From positions 1 to 26,357 of the IMG/VR virus record IMGVR_UViG_3300024356_000037: DNA of 26,357 nt; one strand, 5' to 3'. A program made the translations under genes and the position numbers. How positions within the stretch are numbered: position 1 is the stretch's first letter; each line of letters begins with the position of its first letter. Of this stretch, positions 1-7,669 are shown piece by piece. Below the pieces are notes generated by a model. That model searched no databases, had not been told where the DNA came from, and saw only the letters and a list, made by a program, of their open reading frames with translations. Origin of the DNA: a virus.

Positions 1-1
1 G

Positions 2-523
2 GCACAGGTCTTGGGTTCGTTCGTGACCTACCTCCGTAGGTACTCTCTTGCGGCGTTCGGTCTGGTGGTCGGGGAACCCGACGACGATGGGGAAGAGGAT
101 CGCAAGAGCCGTCCTACCTTCAACCCCGCCAACGCCAAGGGCGGAAGCGGCAAGCCCGCCAGCAAGCCCAGCAAGCCCGCTGACGACTTCCTGTCGGAAG
201 CCGCCCCCATTCGCGCGGCTTCATCCGACGAGCCTCTGATCGGCTCTGACCGCGCCGACGAGATTCTCAATCGTCTGGCGGCGATCAAGCGCAACCCAGT
301 CGCGCTCCTCGCGGCGGTTGAGGGGCAGGGCTTCGATGTCTCCAGCGGCATCGCTGGTCTGCCCGAGTCGCTCTTGCCTCGCGTGGAAGCGTGGGTCGCC
401 AAGGCTGTTCAAGCCCACGGCGAGGCGGCTGGGGAAGAAAATGCGGAATCTTCCGCAGAGGGTAGTGACAAGTCCTCGCGGCTGGATACGCTCCGCACCC
501 GCCGCTCCTCAAGGGGCGGCTGA
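2..523 (+). CDS. ERF-family single-strand annealing protein (C-terminal part, 5' end outside window)
   Basis: The frame is open at the left edge, so this is the C-terminal 173 residues or so of a longer protein. The first visible residues read AQVLGSFVTYLRRYSL followed by a DDDGEED acidic stretch. This matches the conserved core of ERF-type annealing proteins (G-S-x-x-T-Y-x-R-R-Y-x-L, then an Asp-rich end). ERF proteins pair complementary single strands during phage recombination and replication. After the core comes a Lys/Pro/Ser/Gly-rich linker and a poorly conserved Ala/Glu-rich tail, usual for the family. The position at the head of a block with helicase, primase and RusA fits a recombination role. 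The TTG at 11 is not the true start. Confidence 0.75.
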   Translation, partial: AQVLGSFVTYLRRYSLAAFGLVVGEPDDDGEEDRKSRPTFNPANAKGGSGKPASKPSKPADDFLSEAAPIRAASSDEPLIGSDRADEILNRLAAIKRNPVALLAAVEGQGFDVSSGIAGLPESLLPRVEAWVAKAVQAHGEAAGEENAESSAEGSDKSSRLDTLRTRRSSRGG

Positions 524-584
524 TGTCCAACCAAAGGTCAAGTCGCTCCCGACGACTACTGCGCTGTGGCGCATCGGGAAGGGT

Positions 585-815
585 GACGACTGCCCGTCGA
601 GAAGGTCGAGGTCTCCCCGTCGAAAGACGGGGATTTGCCGTAGGGATTGGCTCTACCCTACGCCGAGTGTCAACGATTGACACCCGCGCTATTCCCCGTC
701 ATCAGCGGGTGGCTGACCCCACCGAAATGAGCATTCTGACGGGGCGCGATACGCGCTGTACGCCGAAAGGGTCAGCCAGAGATCGCAGCGGCTCTCCTTC
801 AGGAGCCGCTCTGCG
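585..815 (+). ncRNA. Cluster of strong inverted repeats; candidate structured RNA or leader
   Basis: The gap between the ERF and ParB-like genes holds an unusual run of perfect stems: 614-621/626-633 (8 bp, GAAA tetraloop), 639-645/656-662 (7 bp), 667-673/677-683 (7 bp, CGA loop), 694-701/737-744 (8 bp), 710-719/769-778 (10 bp, crossing the previous stem, so a pseudoknot or a switch), 744-748/752-756 (5 bp) and 787-794/803-810 (8 bp). An open frame at 523-873 touches both neighbours (TGATG start, ATGA end) but its product is Arg/Ser-rich with codon use unlike the neighbours. I favour a structured RNA, such as a leader for the ParB-like gene. I do not recognise the class. A cis-acting DNA site is the main alternative. 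Confidence 0.4.
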
Positions 816-869
816 CTCCCGCCTCACGGGTAGCCAAAGAAACACCTCAACATCAAGGATGATACGGGA

Positions 870-1694
870 ATGACGAAGACCAAGAAGACGGTTGTCCCTC
901 TCGCAGACCTCACCGATGATGCGCGGTTTCAGTCGCGCACCCGTACCGACACGGGAACGGTTGACGACTACAAGGAGTCGATGTCAGGCGGCGCGGTCAT
1001 GCCACCTATCACGGTCGCTCTTGTCGAGGGCGTGATGTTCATCGTTGACGGATGGCATCGCGTTCAGGCTGCACGGGAACTTGGATACGAGGAGATCGAA
1101 GCCGAGGTCATTCCGATGACCGACAGCGAGGCTATGTGGCGTGCCGCTGGCGCGAACCAGTCGCACGGTCTGCGCCGAAGCAACGCCGACAAGATTCGCG
1201 CCGTCGAGATGGTTCTCGCGATCCCGACCACCGAGATGATGTCGGACAGGGAGATTGCGCGGCGCATCGGCGTGTCGCACGAGTTCGTGCGCCAGCACAG
1301 GATGCGCGAGGAGGAAGGCTCCGATTCGGTCGATGAGGTCGAGGAGATGGACGAGGAGTCCACGGGCGTTGACGGCGACGATGACGCTGGCGACAACGCC
1401 GCAGACGAGCCGATGGCGGAGGCGAAGAAGAAGTACACGGAGATCATCGGCATGATCGACGCGGTGCGTGCCGCGCTCACGATGCTGTCGAGCGACCCCG
1501 CTGGCTATTCGGTCAACTGGAACGCGCTGGACGCGGACATCAGGAACGCCAAGCGTTGCCTGACCGATGCGATGCCGCACGACCTGTGCGTGTATTGCAA
1601 TGGAGACGGGTGCGATGCCTGCAAGCACACGGGCTGGCTTGGAAAGGTCGCAATCGAAATGGCTCCGAAGAATCTCAAGAAGGGACGCAAGTGA
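870..1694 (+). CDS. ParB/Srx-like protein with HTH and C-terminal zinc-finger-like motif
   Basis: This 274-residue protein has a ParB/Sulfiredoxin-type N-terminal domain. Residues 55-72 contain the VDGWHRVQAAREL signature (DGxHRxxAA core), and an N-Q-S-H-G-L-R-R segment follows at about 96-103. A helix-turn-helix lies at about 125-145 (SDREIARRIGVSHEFVRQ), then an acidic linker (150-185) and a tail with C-x2-C-x4-C-x2-C at 240-251, similar to a DnaJ zinc repeat. Phage ParB-like proteins vary in role: DNA binding, CTPase or nuclease activity, or partner of DNA-modifying enzymes. There is no ParA nearby, so classic plasmid partition is unlikely. The Cys motif is an uncommon addition. The start follows an AAGGA at 854-858. 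Confidence 0.75.
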   Translation: MTKTKKTVVPLADLTDDARFQSRTRTDTGTVDDYKESMSGGAVMPPITVALVEGVMFIVDGWHRVQAARELGYEEIEAEVIPMTDSEAMWRAAGANQSHGLRRSNADKIRAVEMVLAIPTTEMMSDREIARRIGVSHEFVRQHRMREEEGSDSVDEVEEMDEESTGVDGDDDAGDNAADEPMAEAKKKYTEIIGMIDAVRAALTMLSSDPAGYSVNWNALDADIRNAKRCLTDAMPHDLCVYCNGDGCDACKHTGWLGKVAIEMAPKNLKKGRK

Positions 1695-1963
1695 TGTTCA
1701 TTCCACTATCCGAACTGGTGTTCATACCAGTCGATTCCGTCAGCAGAATCTCGTTCTTTGGCGGCGATGCCAGAGTCGAACTCAAGCCGAGCGCGACCCG
1801 TGGCGACGAGGTGATCGTGGTCAAGGATGAGGATGCCCGCAGGCTGTTCTCGTTCATCATGGCGCAGATGCCACCGTCTCACTATCACGCGACGATGGAA
1901 GAAGCCGCGAGAAGCGGCGTTGCAGGCGATGACTCGCATCCGTATCGGAAGCCGACCGCATGA
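1694..1963 (+). CDS. Hypothetical protein, 89 aa
   Basis: Not recognised. The start ATG at 1694 shares one base with the stop of the ParB-like gene (TGATG) and the stop overlaps the helicase start by four bases (ATGA), so it is translated as part of the operon. The N-terminal half reads like a small beta-strand fold (alternating hydrophobic residues, FIPLSELVFIPVDSVSRISF). The C-terminal half is helical and ends in a polar His/Tyr-rich tail. Its place directly before the helicase suggests a replication accessory role, but nothing in the sequence shows one. Confidence 0.7.
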   Translation: MFIPLSELVFIPVDSVSRISFFGGDARVELKPSATRGDEVIVVKDEDARRLFSFIMAQMPPSHYHATMEEAARSGVAGDDSHPYRKPTA

Positions 1964-3633
1964 CCGACCTGTTCACTCCCACGCAGTTGATTCAGCGCAA
2001 GGCGATCAGCCTGCGTCCGTACCAGACCGAGGCTGTCGAGGCTGTCGAACGCGAGTTCCAGACCAACGACTCGACCCTGCTCGTCATGGCGACTGGTCTT
2101 GGCAAGACGGCGACCTTTGGCGAGATGATCCGCCGAATGTCTGGCAATGGGAAGCGTTGCCTAGTGATCGCCCACCGAAGCGAACTTGTCGAACAGGCTG
2201 CACGGCACATCCAGACGCGAGTTGGCATCAACGCCTCCGTTGAGATGGCGGAGCGGCGTGCGACGAACGGCATCTACGCCGATCCAGTCGTCGTCGCATC
2301 CGTCCAGACCTGTGTCGCGGAGAGCGGCGGTTCGCGGCGGATGGAGCGGTTCAACCCATCGCAGTTCAGCCTTGTCGTCGTTGACGAGGCTCACCACGCG
2401 ACGAGTTCGTCGTACCGAGATGTCATCAACTGGTTCACCGCTGGCGGCGCGAAGGTTCTTGGCGTTACCGCGACCCCCGACCGCGCCGACGAAGAGGCTC
2501 TTGGTCAGGTGTTCGATTCGGTCGCGTATGAGTACGGTGTCGCTGAAGGCATTGCAGACGGATTTCTTGTCCCCATCAAGCAGACGATGGTCACGGTCAG
2601 CAGCCTCGACTACTCCGACTGCCGCACCACCGCTGGCGACCTCAACGGAGCCGACCTCGACCGCGTTCTGAAGTACGAGGAGACGCTCCACCGCATGGTC
2701 GAGCCGACCGTGAAGATCGCTGGCGACAGGCGAACGCTCATCTTCTGCGCGTCCGTCGAACACGCCGAGCGGGTGGCTGAAATCATCAACAGGTACAAGC
2801 CCAACACGGCGGCGTTCGTGAGCGCGAACACCCCGCACGACCGCAGGCGAACCATCTTCCGCGACTTCGGTGACGGCAAGTACCAGTTCCTTTGCAATGT
2901 CGGCATCGCCACGGAGGGGTGGGACGACCCAGCAACGGACGGCAAGGGCGTTCAGTTCATCGCCATGATGCGCCCGACCAAGAGCAGGAGCCTTTACTGC
3001 CAGATGGTTGGTCGCGGTACGAGGACGCTGCCGAGCGTGATTGACGGGATCGAAACGCCAGAGGGGAGACGGGCTGCAATCGCGTCGAGCGCGAAGAAGT
3101 GCGTGACCGTCCTCGACTTCGTTGGGAACTCTGGTCGCCACAAGTTGATGCGTGTCGCGGACGCGCTTGGAGGAAACTGGTCTGACGCTGTGCGCGACAG
3201 GGCTACGGCGAAGTCGGAGCAGGATGCCAACAACTCGCTGCTGGTCGAGGTCGATGTACTTGAGCAGATGGATGAGGTCGAGCGCGACCTCAAGCGCGAG
3301 GCGGAGGAGAAGCGCAGGACTTTCATCAAGATTCGCACGACCTACAAGACGCAGGACATCGACCCGTTCTCGTCGCTTGGGATCGTGCCGCAGCGCGTGC
3401 CCGGGTGGGCGAAGCGCATTCCCGCCAGCGAGAAGCAGATCGCCTTCCTGAAGCGCAACAACATTCCCAATGTTGACAACCTCAACACCAAGGAGGCAAG
3501 CCAGTTGATCGAACACCTCATGTCCGCGCCCACGGACAAGCAGGCATGGGTGCTTCGCAAGGCTGGTCTCGACCCCGCGAACTTCGACCGCAAGGGCGCG
3601 TCAGAGGCAATCGACAAGATCAAGAAGGGCTAG
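1960..3633 (+). CDS. SF2 DEAD/DEAH-box helicase
   Basis: This 557-residue superfamily 2 helicase has its motifs in order: LRPYQ (18-22), Walker A MATGLGKT (43-50), DEAH at 142-145 followed by H, motif III-like TATP (170-173), motif V-like NVGIATEGWDDP (313-324) and motif VI QMVGRGTR (348-355). It resembles the UvsW/RecG-like or type III-restriction-like helicases of phages that unwind branched DNA with ATP. After about residue 460 there is a basic linker and a small C-terminal domain that starts ASEKQIAFLKRNNIPN, seen as an add-on in phage helicases. Placed between ERF/ParB and methyltransferase/primase, it probably serves replication or recombination. Confidence 0.93.
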   Translation: MTDLFTPTQLIQRKAISLRPYQTEAVEAVEREFQTNDSTLLVMATGLGKTATFGEMIRRMSGNGKRCLVIAHRSELVEQAARHIQTRVGINASVEMAERRATNGIYADPVVVASVQTCVAESGGSRRMERFNPSQFSLVVVDEAHHATSSSYRDVINWFTAGGAKVLGVTATPDRADEEALGQVFDSVAYEYGVAEGIADGFLVPIKQTMVTVSSLDYSDCRTTAGDLNGADLDRVLKYEETLHRMVEPTVKIAGDRRTLIFCASVEHAERVAEIINRYKPNTAAFVSANTPHDRRRTIFRDFGDGKYQFLCNVGIATEGWDDPATDGKGVQFIAMMRPTKSRSLYCQMVGRGTRTLPSVIDGIETPEGRRAAIASSAKKCVTVLDFVGNSGRHKLMRVADALGGNWSDAVRDRATAKSEQDANNSLLVEVDVLEQMDEVERDLKREAEEKRRTFIKIRTTYKTQDIDPFSSLGIVPQRVPGWAKRIPASEKQIAFLKRNNIPNVDNLNTKEASQLIEHLMSAPTDKQAWVLRKAGLDPANFDRKGASEAIDKIKKG

Positions 3634-3659
3634 ATCGCCCAAGCACAGACGAGGAAGTC

Positions 3660-5015
3660 ATGGAAGACATCAGGCACACGATCTATGCAGGCGATTGTTG
3701 GAACGAGATTCGGAAACTTTGCGATCAAAGCATTGACTCCATTGTTACCGATCCTCCCTACGGACTTGAGTTCATGGGGAAGGAGTGGGATCACGGCGTT
3801 CCCGCCAAGGACTTTTGGATCGAAGCCTTGCGGGTTGCAAAGCCGGGATGTCACCTTCTTGCCTTCGGCGGAACTCGCACCTACCACCGACTTGCCGTGG
3901 CGATTGAAGACGCAGGATGGGAAATCCGAGACTGCATCATGTGGGTCTACGGCAGCGGATTCCCCAAGTCGCATGATGTGAGCAAGGCGATTGACAAGGC
4001 GGCGGGAGCCGAGCGTGAAGTTGGAGAAGTTGATCCCGCTAGGGCTGGGAGATTGGTCAATCAACAATGCGAATACCAAACATCATCGGGATGGAGTGCT
4101 GGTGGCAGGAAGATCACCATTGATCCCCCAGCAACCGATGATGCAAAAAAATGGAATGGTTGGGGAACCGCTCTCAAGCCCGCATGGGAGCCGATCATCG
4201 TCGCAAGGAAGCCGCTCGTCGGAACGGTTGCGGAGAATGTGTTGAAGCACGGAACGGGCGGGATCAATGTTGATGGGTGTAGGATTTCCACGAGCGCAGA
4301 GGACGCAGCCGCTATGGAAAGAGTGAACAGCCCCAACTCTGCAAGGATGAGGATTGACAGAAGAAGGAGAGGCGATGGATACTTCTCTCCACAAATCGGA
4401 ATCGGGGAAATGGACACGACGAAGGGTCGCTTCCCCGCCAACCTCATTCACGATGGCAGCGATGAGGTGGTGGGGTTGTTTCCCCACACAACTAGCGGCA
4501 AGCCGTGCGGCATTCAGAATGTCAAGTCTTCCACCTACGGACAGTCTCAAGCGGGTAGACCGCTCACGGGATTTGGCGACAGCGGGTCTGCCGCCCGTTT
4601 CTTCTACTGCGCCAAGGCAAGCAGGAGCGACAGGGAAGATGGCTTGGAATCCGACAGCGGAACCTTGCAGCAGTCTGTTGCATTCGGGCAGAGGAAGCAT
4701 GGAACGCTTCCCTACACAAATGAGATTCGTGAACAGAATCCACGACCAAGGGTGAACACCCATCCAACGGTCAAGCCGACCGACCTGATGCGCTACCTAT
4801 GTCGCTTGGTCACCCCTCCAAACGGGATCGTCCTTGATCCTTTCATGGGATCAGGAAGTACGGGCAAGGCAGCGATGCTGGAAGGATTTCGCTTTGTTGG
4901 TATTGAAAGAGAAGCGAGTTATGTCGAGATAGCGAAGGCTCGTATCGCGTCTGCAATGGAAAAGCGAACGAAATCAACAGCGCATCCAACTCTTTTCTCG
5001 GAGACCACTCCGTGA
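3660..5015 (+). CDS. DNA methyltransferase, N6-adenine/N4-cytosine class (beta order)
   Basis: 451 residues. Motif IV DPPY lies at 31-34, before the SAM-binding motif I LDPFMGSGSTG at about 392-402. This order defines the beta group of N6-adenine/N4-cytosine methyltransferases, and DPPY favours adenine-N6. THPTVKP at 368-374 is the usual segment just before motif X/I. The middle (residues 100-360) is a long insert with WVYGSGFPKSHDV and GTALKPAWEPIIVARKPL, common in phage and mobile-element enzymes of this type. No restriction endonuclease is adjacent, so it is probably an orphan protecting phage DNA or regulating it. The ATG at 3660 is preceded by GAGGAAG; an upstream in-frame extension overlaps the helicase and is unlikely. 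Confidence 0.92.
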   Translation: MEDIRHTIYAGDCWNEIRKLCDQSIDSIVTDPPYGLEFMGKEWDHGVPAKDFWIEALRVAKPGCHLLAFGGTRTYHRLAVAIEDAGWEIRDCIMWVYGSGFPKSHDVSKAIDKAAGAEREVGEVDPARAGRLVNQQCEYQTSSGWSAGGRKITIDPPATDDAKKWNGWGTALKPAWEPIIVARKPLVGTVAENVLKHGTGGINVDGCRISTSAEDAAAMERVNSPNSARMRIDRRRRGDGYFSPQIGIGEMDTTKGRFPANLIHDGSDEVVGLFPHTTSGKPCGIQNVKSSTYGQSQAGRPLTGFGDSGSAARFFYCAKASRSDREDGLESDSGTLQQSVAFGQRKHGTLPYTNEIREQNPRPRVNTHPTVKPTDLMRYLCRLVTPPNGIVLDPFMGSGSTGKAAMLEGFRFVGIEREASYVEIAKARIASAMEKRTKSTAHPTLFSETTP

Positions 5016-5320
5016 ACGACAAAGAAGCATTATTGAATGAGGCGATTGATGCTGTGTCGAAGCGAGGACGCACCTACGGAGACGCACAGCATCATTTCAT
5101 GCGTACTGTTGGCGCGATCAACGCCATGTTCAAGCACAAGTTCAACGAGGACTTGACACCAAGCGACTGGGCGATGATGATGATGATCGACAAGATCGCA
5201 CGGGAGCAGCACGCTCCCAAGCGGGACAACGCCGTCGATATTGCGGGATACGCGGCGTGTCTGGCTCAATGCCGCATGGAGGCGGGCAACTATGGCGGAT
5301 CAACAGGCAAGCAAGACTGA
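5012..5320 (+). CDS. Small conserved phage protein, DUF6378-like
   Basis: The 102-residue product starts at a GTG that overlaps the methyltransferase stop (GTGA), with GGAGA upstream. It shows RGRTYGDAQHHFMRT near residue 18, then a hydrophobic M-M-M-M-I-D-K-I-A-R helix and a DNAVDIAGYAACL segment near the end. This arrangement (R-G-x-x-Y-G, K-I-A-R, D-x-x-D-I-A-G-Y) is what I know from phage DUF6378-type proteins, which are helical and of unknown function. The spacing of acidic residues recalls all-alpha NTP pyrophosphatases, which is only a suggestion. The family name is from memory. Confidence 0.7.
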   Translation: MNDKEALLNEAIDAVSKRGRTYGDAQHHFMRTVGAINAMFKHKFNEDLTPSDWAMMMMIDKIAREQHAPKRDNAVDIAGYAACLAQCRMEAGNYGGSTGKQD

Positions 5321-5570
5321 CGATACCCCGAAGCGCAAGTACGCCAAGGAGGAGATTGTCTTCATCCGATGCCGTGTGGTGAACTACGACTTCGACACGA
5401 AGTCGCACGCCTACGGCGCGGAGGAGTCGATCCAGAATCCAGATCGCGGCGAATACCTACTGGAAACGGTCAACAAGATGGGCAGGGCTGACGAGCAGAG
5501 CCGCCCGATCTGGATCATCGACGCTCACCTTGTCTCGCTGGAAGAGGCGAAGAGGGCTGTGCGCCGATGA
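5292..5570 (+). CDS. Hypothetical protein, 92 aa
   Basis: Not recognised. The start at ATG 5292 (GGAGG ten bases upstream) overlaps the previous gene by 29 bases, and the stop overlaps the primase start (ATGA). A Lys/Asp-rich N-terminus is followed by a beta-rich core (EEIVFIRCRVVNYDF) and an amphipathic C-terminal helix. An earlier in-frame ATG exists but would overlap the upstream gene far more and has no better ribosome site. Confidence 0.65.
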   Translation: MADQQASKTDDTPKRKYAKEEIVFIRCRVVNYDFDTKSHAYGAEESIQNPDRGEYLLETVNKMGRADEQSRPIWIIDAHLVSLEEAKRAVRR

Positions 5571-6433
5571 GCCGCGTACTCCGCCTTGTGGACAGGTCTA
5601 CTGGCGAGGTCACCTTTGAGGGTCGCCGCGTCACGAACAGGGTTCCGTGTCCTGTATGCGCCCAACTGCACAAGCATCAGAGTTGGTGCTTGATCGACCA
5701 AGACAGGGGTCTCGTGATATGCCCGAGGGTCGAGAGCCGCAAGAAGATCGGTGAGGCTGGGTGGCTACACGCCATCGACGGCAAGGAAATCGGTGAGGCG
5801 GCGCGGTTCAGCGTGAAGATGTGGAGCGAGTCGCGTGCGGAGATGCACGACTTCGGCAAGATGCAGAACAAACTGCGCTCTTCGATCACGCTCACTCAAC
5901 TGACGGAACTGGCGACGAGCCTTGGCGTGTCGAGGGCTTCGCTGGAGTCGTATGGCATTGGGTGGGACGGTCGATGCTGGTCGTTCCCGATGTGGAGCAG
6001 GGGTGTAGTCTGTGGGATACGGCTTCGCGCACCAGACAAGAAGTTCTGCGTGACGGGGAGCAGGCTTGGTCTGTTCCTGCCGAAGCATGGGAATGTCCAG
6101 AAGGAAGGGGACTTGTTCATCTGCGAGGGCGAGTCGGACGCGGCTGCAATGACGGATCGCGGATTTGTTGCTGTCGGACGACCGGGGTGCAAGTTGGCGG
6201 TCTCCGATTGCTGCTCCATCGCGACTGGCAGGGATGTCGTCATCGCCCGAGACAACGATGCCGCTGGAAGGGCTGGAGCCACCGAACTCGCCTCCATGAT
6301 TCGCAAGGATTACGCCAAGAGCGCGTGCATCATCGCGCCGCCAGCCGCCTACAAGGACTTCAGGGCGTGGATCAATGACGGAGCGCAGCAAGACGACATC
6401 CAAGCCATCGTGAAGGCGAGGCGCGGATGGTGA
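5567..6433 (+). CDS. DnaG-like primase with zinc-binding N-terminus and Toprim domain
   Basis: 288 residues. The N-terminus holds a zinc-binding set (C28, C31, H35/H37, C41, C52) like the ribbon that primases use to find their start site. The C-terminal half has a Toprim fold: LFICEGESDAAAM at about 183-195, with E188 as expected catalytic glutamate, and VVIARDNDAAGRAGA at 224-238, where D229 and D231 form the metal-binding DxD. KDFRAWINDGA at 263-273 matches the segment that often ends phage Toprim primases. The protein lacks a helicase domain and is shorter than cellular DnaG, as in small phage primases. It sits directly before RusA in the same operon. Confidence 0.88.
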   Translation: MSRVLRLVDRSTGEVTFEGRRVTNRVPCPVCAQLHKHQSWCLIDQDRGLVICPRVESRKKIGEAGWLHAIDGKEIGEAARFSVKMWSESRAEMHDFGKMQNKLRSSITLTQLTELATSLGVSRASLESYGIGWDGRCWSFPMWSRGVVCGIRLRAPDKKFCVTGSRLGLFLPKHGNVQKEGDLFICEGESDAAAMTDRGFVAVGRPGCKLAVSDCCSIATGRDVVIARDNDAAGRAGATELASMIRKDYAKSACIIAPPAAYKDFRAWINDGAQQDDIQAIVKARRGW

Positions 6434-6912
6434 TCGCCTACGAGGTCGATGCCTCCACCGTCATCTCCTTCACGGTCGCTGGACTTCCTGTGGCGCAGCC
6501 GAGGGCTAGGCACGCGAGGATCGGCAACCATGTCCGAACCTACTACCCGTCCAGCCACCCAATCGGCAACTGGAAGAACATGGTGGTCATTGCCGTCAGG
6601 GAGGCATTTGCCAATGCAGCCCTCTCTGCTCCAATCGACTGCCCCGTGTTCGTCCGCGCCGAGTTCGTGTTCCCGATGGTGACGACGACCAAGATGCTCC
6701 AGAAGACAAGCAAGCCAGACTGCGACAATCTGACCAAGGGCTTGCTCGACGGCATCAACAACAGCGGCGTGTGGCGCGACGACTCAATCGTCTATTCCAT
6801 GCACACCACCAAGAGGTACGCCAAAGACGGCGAACTTGCCTGTACAAAGGTCGAGATCGCCCTGATCGACCCTATCCTCGTGTCAAAGAGGCGCAAGGGA
6901 CGATCCACATAG
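6427..6912 (+). CDS. rusA: RusA-like Holliday junction resolvase
   Basis: 161 residues. KPDCDNLTKGLLDGINNSGV followed by WRDDS (97-120) is the RusA signature; the aspartates at 98, 100 and 118/119 are the expected metal ligands. RusA enzymes act as dimers and cut four-way junctions formed during recombination or fork reversal, which fits the ERF, helicase and primase upstream. The N-terminus carries the G-L-P-V-A-Q-P-R-A-R strand typical of the family. The chosen ATG overlaps the primase by seven bases. It is the last gene before an intrinsic terminator. Confidence 0.92.
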   Translation: MVIAYEVDASTVISFTVAGLPVAQPRARHARIGNHVRTYYPSSHPIGNWKNMVVIAVREAFANAALSAPIDCPVFVRAEFVFPMVTTTKMLQKTSKPDCDNLTKGLLDGINNSGVWRDDSIVYSMHTTKRYAKDGELACTKVEIALIDPILVSKRRKGRST

Positions 6913-6925
6913 ACCCCGTAGGAAG

Positions 6926-6952
6926 CCATCGCTCCCGCTCGTCTCGCGATGG
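6926..6952 (+). repeat. Inverted repeat downstream of rusA
   Basis: CCATCGC (6926-6932) pairs perfectly with GCGATGG (6946-6952) around a 13-base loop. It lies just before the stronger terminator hairpin and may add to transcript-end stability. Confidence 0.4.
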
Positions 6953-6959
6953 TGGTCTG

Positions 6960-6996
6960 CAACAGCACGCTCTTTCGGGAGCGTGTTGTTGTTTAC
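6960..6996 (+). terminator. Intrinsic terminator of the replication operon
   Basis: A 13-bp stem (6960-6972 with 6979-6991, one G-T pair) closes a six-base loop and runs into a T-rich end (GTTGTTGTTTACT). It lies between the convergent rusA (+) and HNH (-) genes. The T-tract is on the plus strand only, so it should end the rightward operon. Confidence 0.75.
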
Positions 6997-7349
6997 TGGG
7001 GGTCTGGCGCGGGAATCCTGTCGCCATCGTCCGTCAGCATCCACCATGTCCCGTTGAGGAGGACTGGCACGGACGCGGGATCGCAGCGCGACGAGACGAT
7101 CAGACCGTCACGCCGAGAGTCAGCCCTGTTCTTCTCGACCTCGCCGTGGCATCCGCTTGTCCCAGAGCCGCACAGGACGATCAGGTTGGACGCGCTGTTG
7201 GTCTTGGGGTCTTTCGACCCTCCCATGCCGCGAGGTCTCCTGTGGTGGACGGACGCTCCGTCCCAACGGTCGAGGCGACCGCCGCACAGTTCGCATCTGC
7301 CGAGCGAACGGTTGATTGCAAGTTCACGACCTTCGGAGTCCCCGCGCAT
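6993..7349 (-). CDS. HNH endonuclease
   Basis: 118 residues with a complete HNH core: C19-x2-C22, the HH pair at 35-36 (SVHHRRPRGMGG), N55 in SASNLIVLC, then C60 and C67-H68 (GCHGEVEKN). The four cysteines and the H-N-H residues fit a metal-dependent nicking or cutting nuclease of the beta-beta-alpha-metal type. In phages such genes work in packaging or are free-standing homing enzymes. It stands alone on the minus strand between two plus-strand units, as a mobile homing gene often does. No clear ribosome site precedes the ATG at 7349. Confidence 0.88.
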   Translation of the reverse strand: MRGDSEGRELAINRSLGRCELCGGRLDRWDGASVHHRRPRGMGGSKDPKTNSASNLIVLCGSGTSGCHGEVEKNRADSRRDGLIVSSRCDPASVPVLLNGTWWMLTDDGDRIPAPDPQ

Positions 7350-7403
7350 CGAAGCACATTACCACAAGGCAAGGCGATTTTCCAGATTCTTGCTTCACAC
7401 CTA

Positions 7404-7431
7404 TTGACATTGGTCAAACATCTGCTATGAT
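7404..7431 (+). promoter_or_regulatory. Sigma70-like promoter with TTGAC-N4-GTCAA operator-like dyad
   Basis: TTGACA (7404-7409), 16-bp spacer, TATGAT (7426-7431). The -35 hexamer is part of the dyad TTGACATTGGTCAA (7404-7417). It drives the structured leader and gene at 7670, and the dyad could also affect the divergent HNH gene. Confidence 0.8.
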
Positions 7432-7440
7432 CCGTTCTCC

Positions 7441-7669
7441 GTGGCGATGCGGTGACCCCGCCACAGAGAGAAACGGCGACCCTCCTGCGAGAACGCTGCC
7501 TAGCACCGATGGATACGAGCCTTGCGGCGACTTGCCCATTGGATGACAGCCCAGATTGAGGTGTTCAGGCACTCTCAAACACCGCCTCCCTGACGAGGGC
7601 AGTACATCTGGGTCACGCGACCCAAGGCTTCCAGAGGACGCTCTGGGAGCCGACCTTTTGGAGACGAGC
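7441..7669 (+). promoter_or_regulatory. Long structured 5' leader, possible attenuator
   Basis: About 230 untranslated bases separate the promoter from the ATG at 7670. Hairpins visible: GTGGCG/CGCCAC (7441-7446/7459-7464), GGTGTT/AACACC (7560-7565/7578-7583), CCCT/AGGG (7588-7591/7596-7599), TGGGTC/GACCCA (7609-7614/7619-7624) and an 11-bp stem (7626-7636/7641-7651, GACG loop). The last is followed by GACCTTTT and then the ribosome site, like a weak attenuator. CGGCGAC occurs twice (near 7475 and 7525). I do not recognise a riboswitch class. Confidence 0.5.

Noticed and set aside
318-680. Frameshifted extension of the ERF protein in another frame
   Set aside because: No slippery site is evident and the ERF frame ends cleanly with a coupled start downstream.
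585-815. Group I intron
   Set aside because: Pseudoknot-like pairing exists, but I cannot find the conserved P7/guanosine-binding sequences, and the flanks are intact separate genes.
523-873. Open frame of 116 codons that exactly joins the ERF and ParB-like genes with TGATG and ATGA overlaps
   Set aside because: Product is Arg/Ser-rich without protein-like pattern, codon use differs from neighbours, and the DNA is filled with perfect inverted repeats. I keep the structured-RNA view but cannot exclude translation.
2161-3516. 451-codon open frame antisense to the helicase
   Set aside because: Shadow frame caused by high GC at third positions; the plus strand has all helicase motifs.
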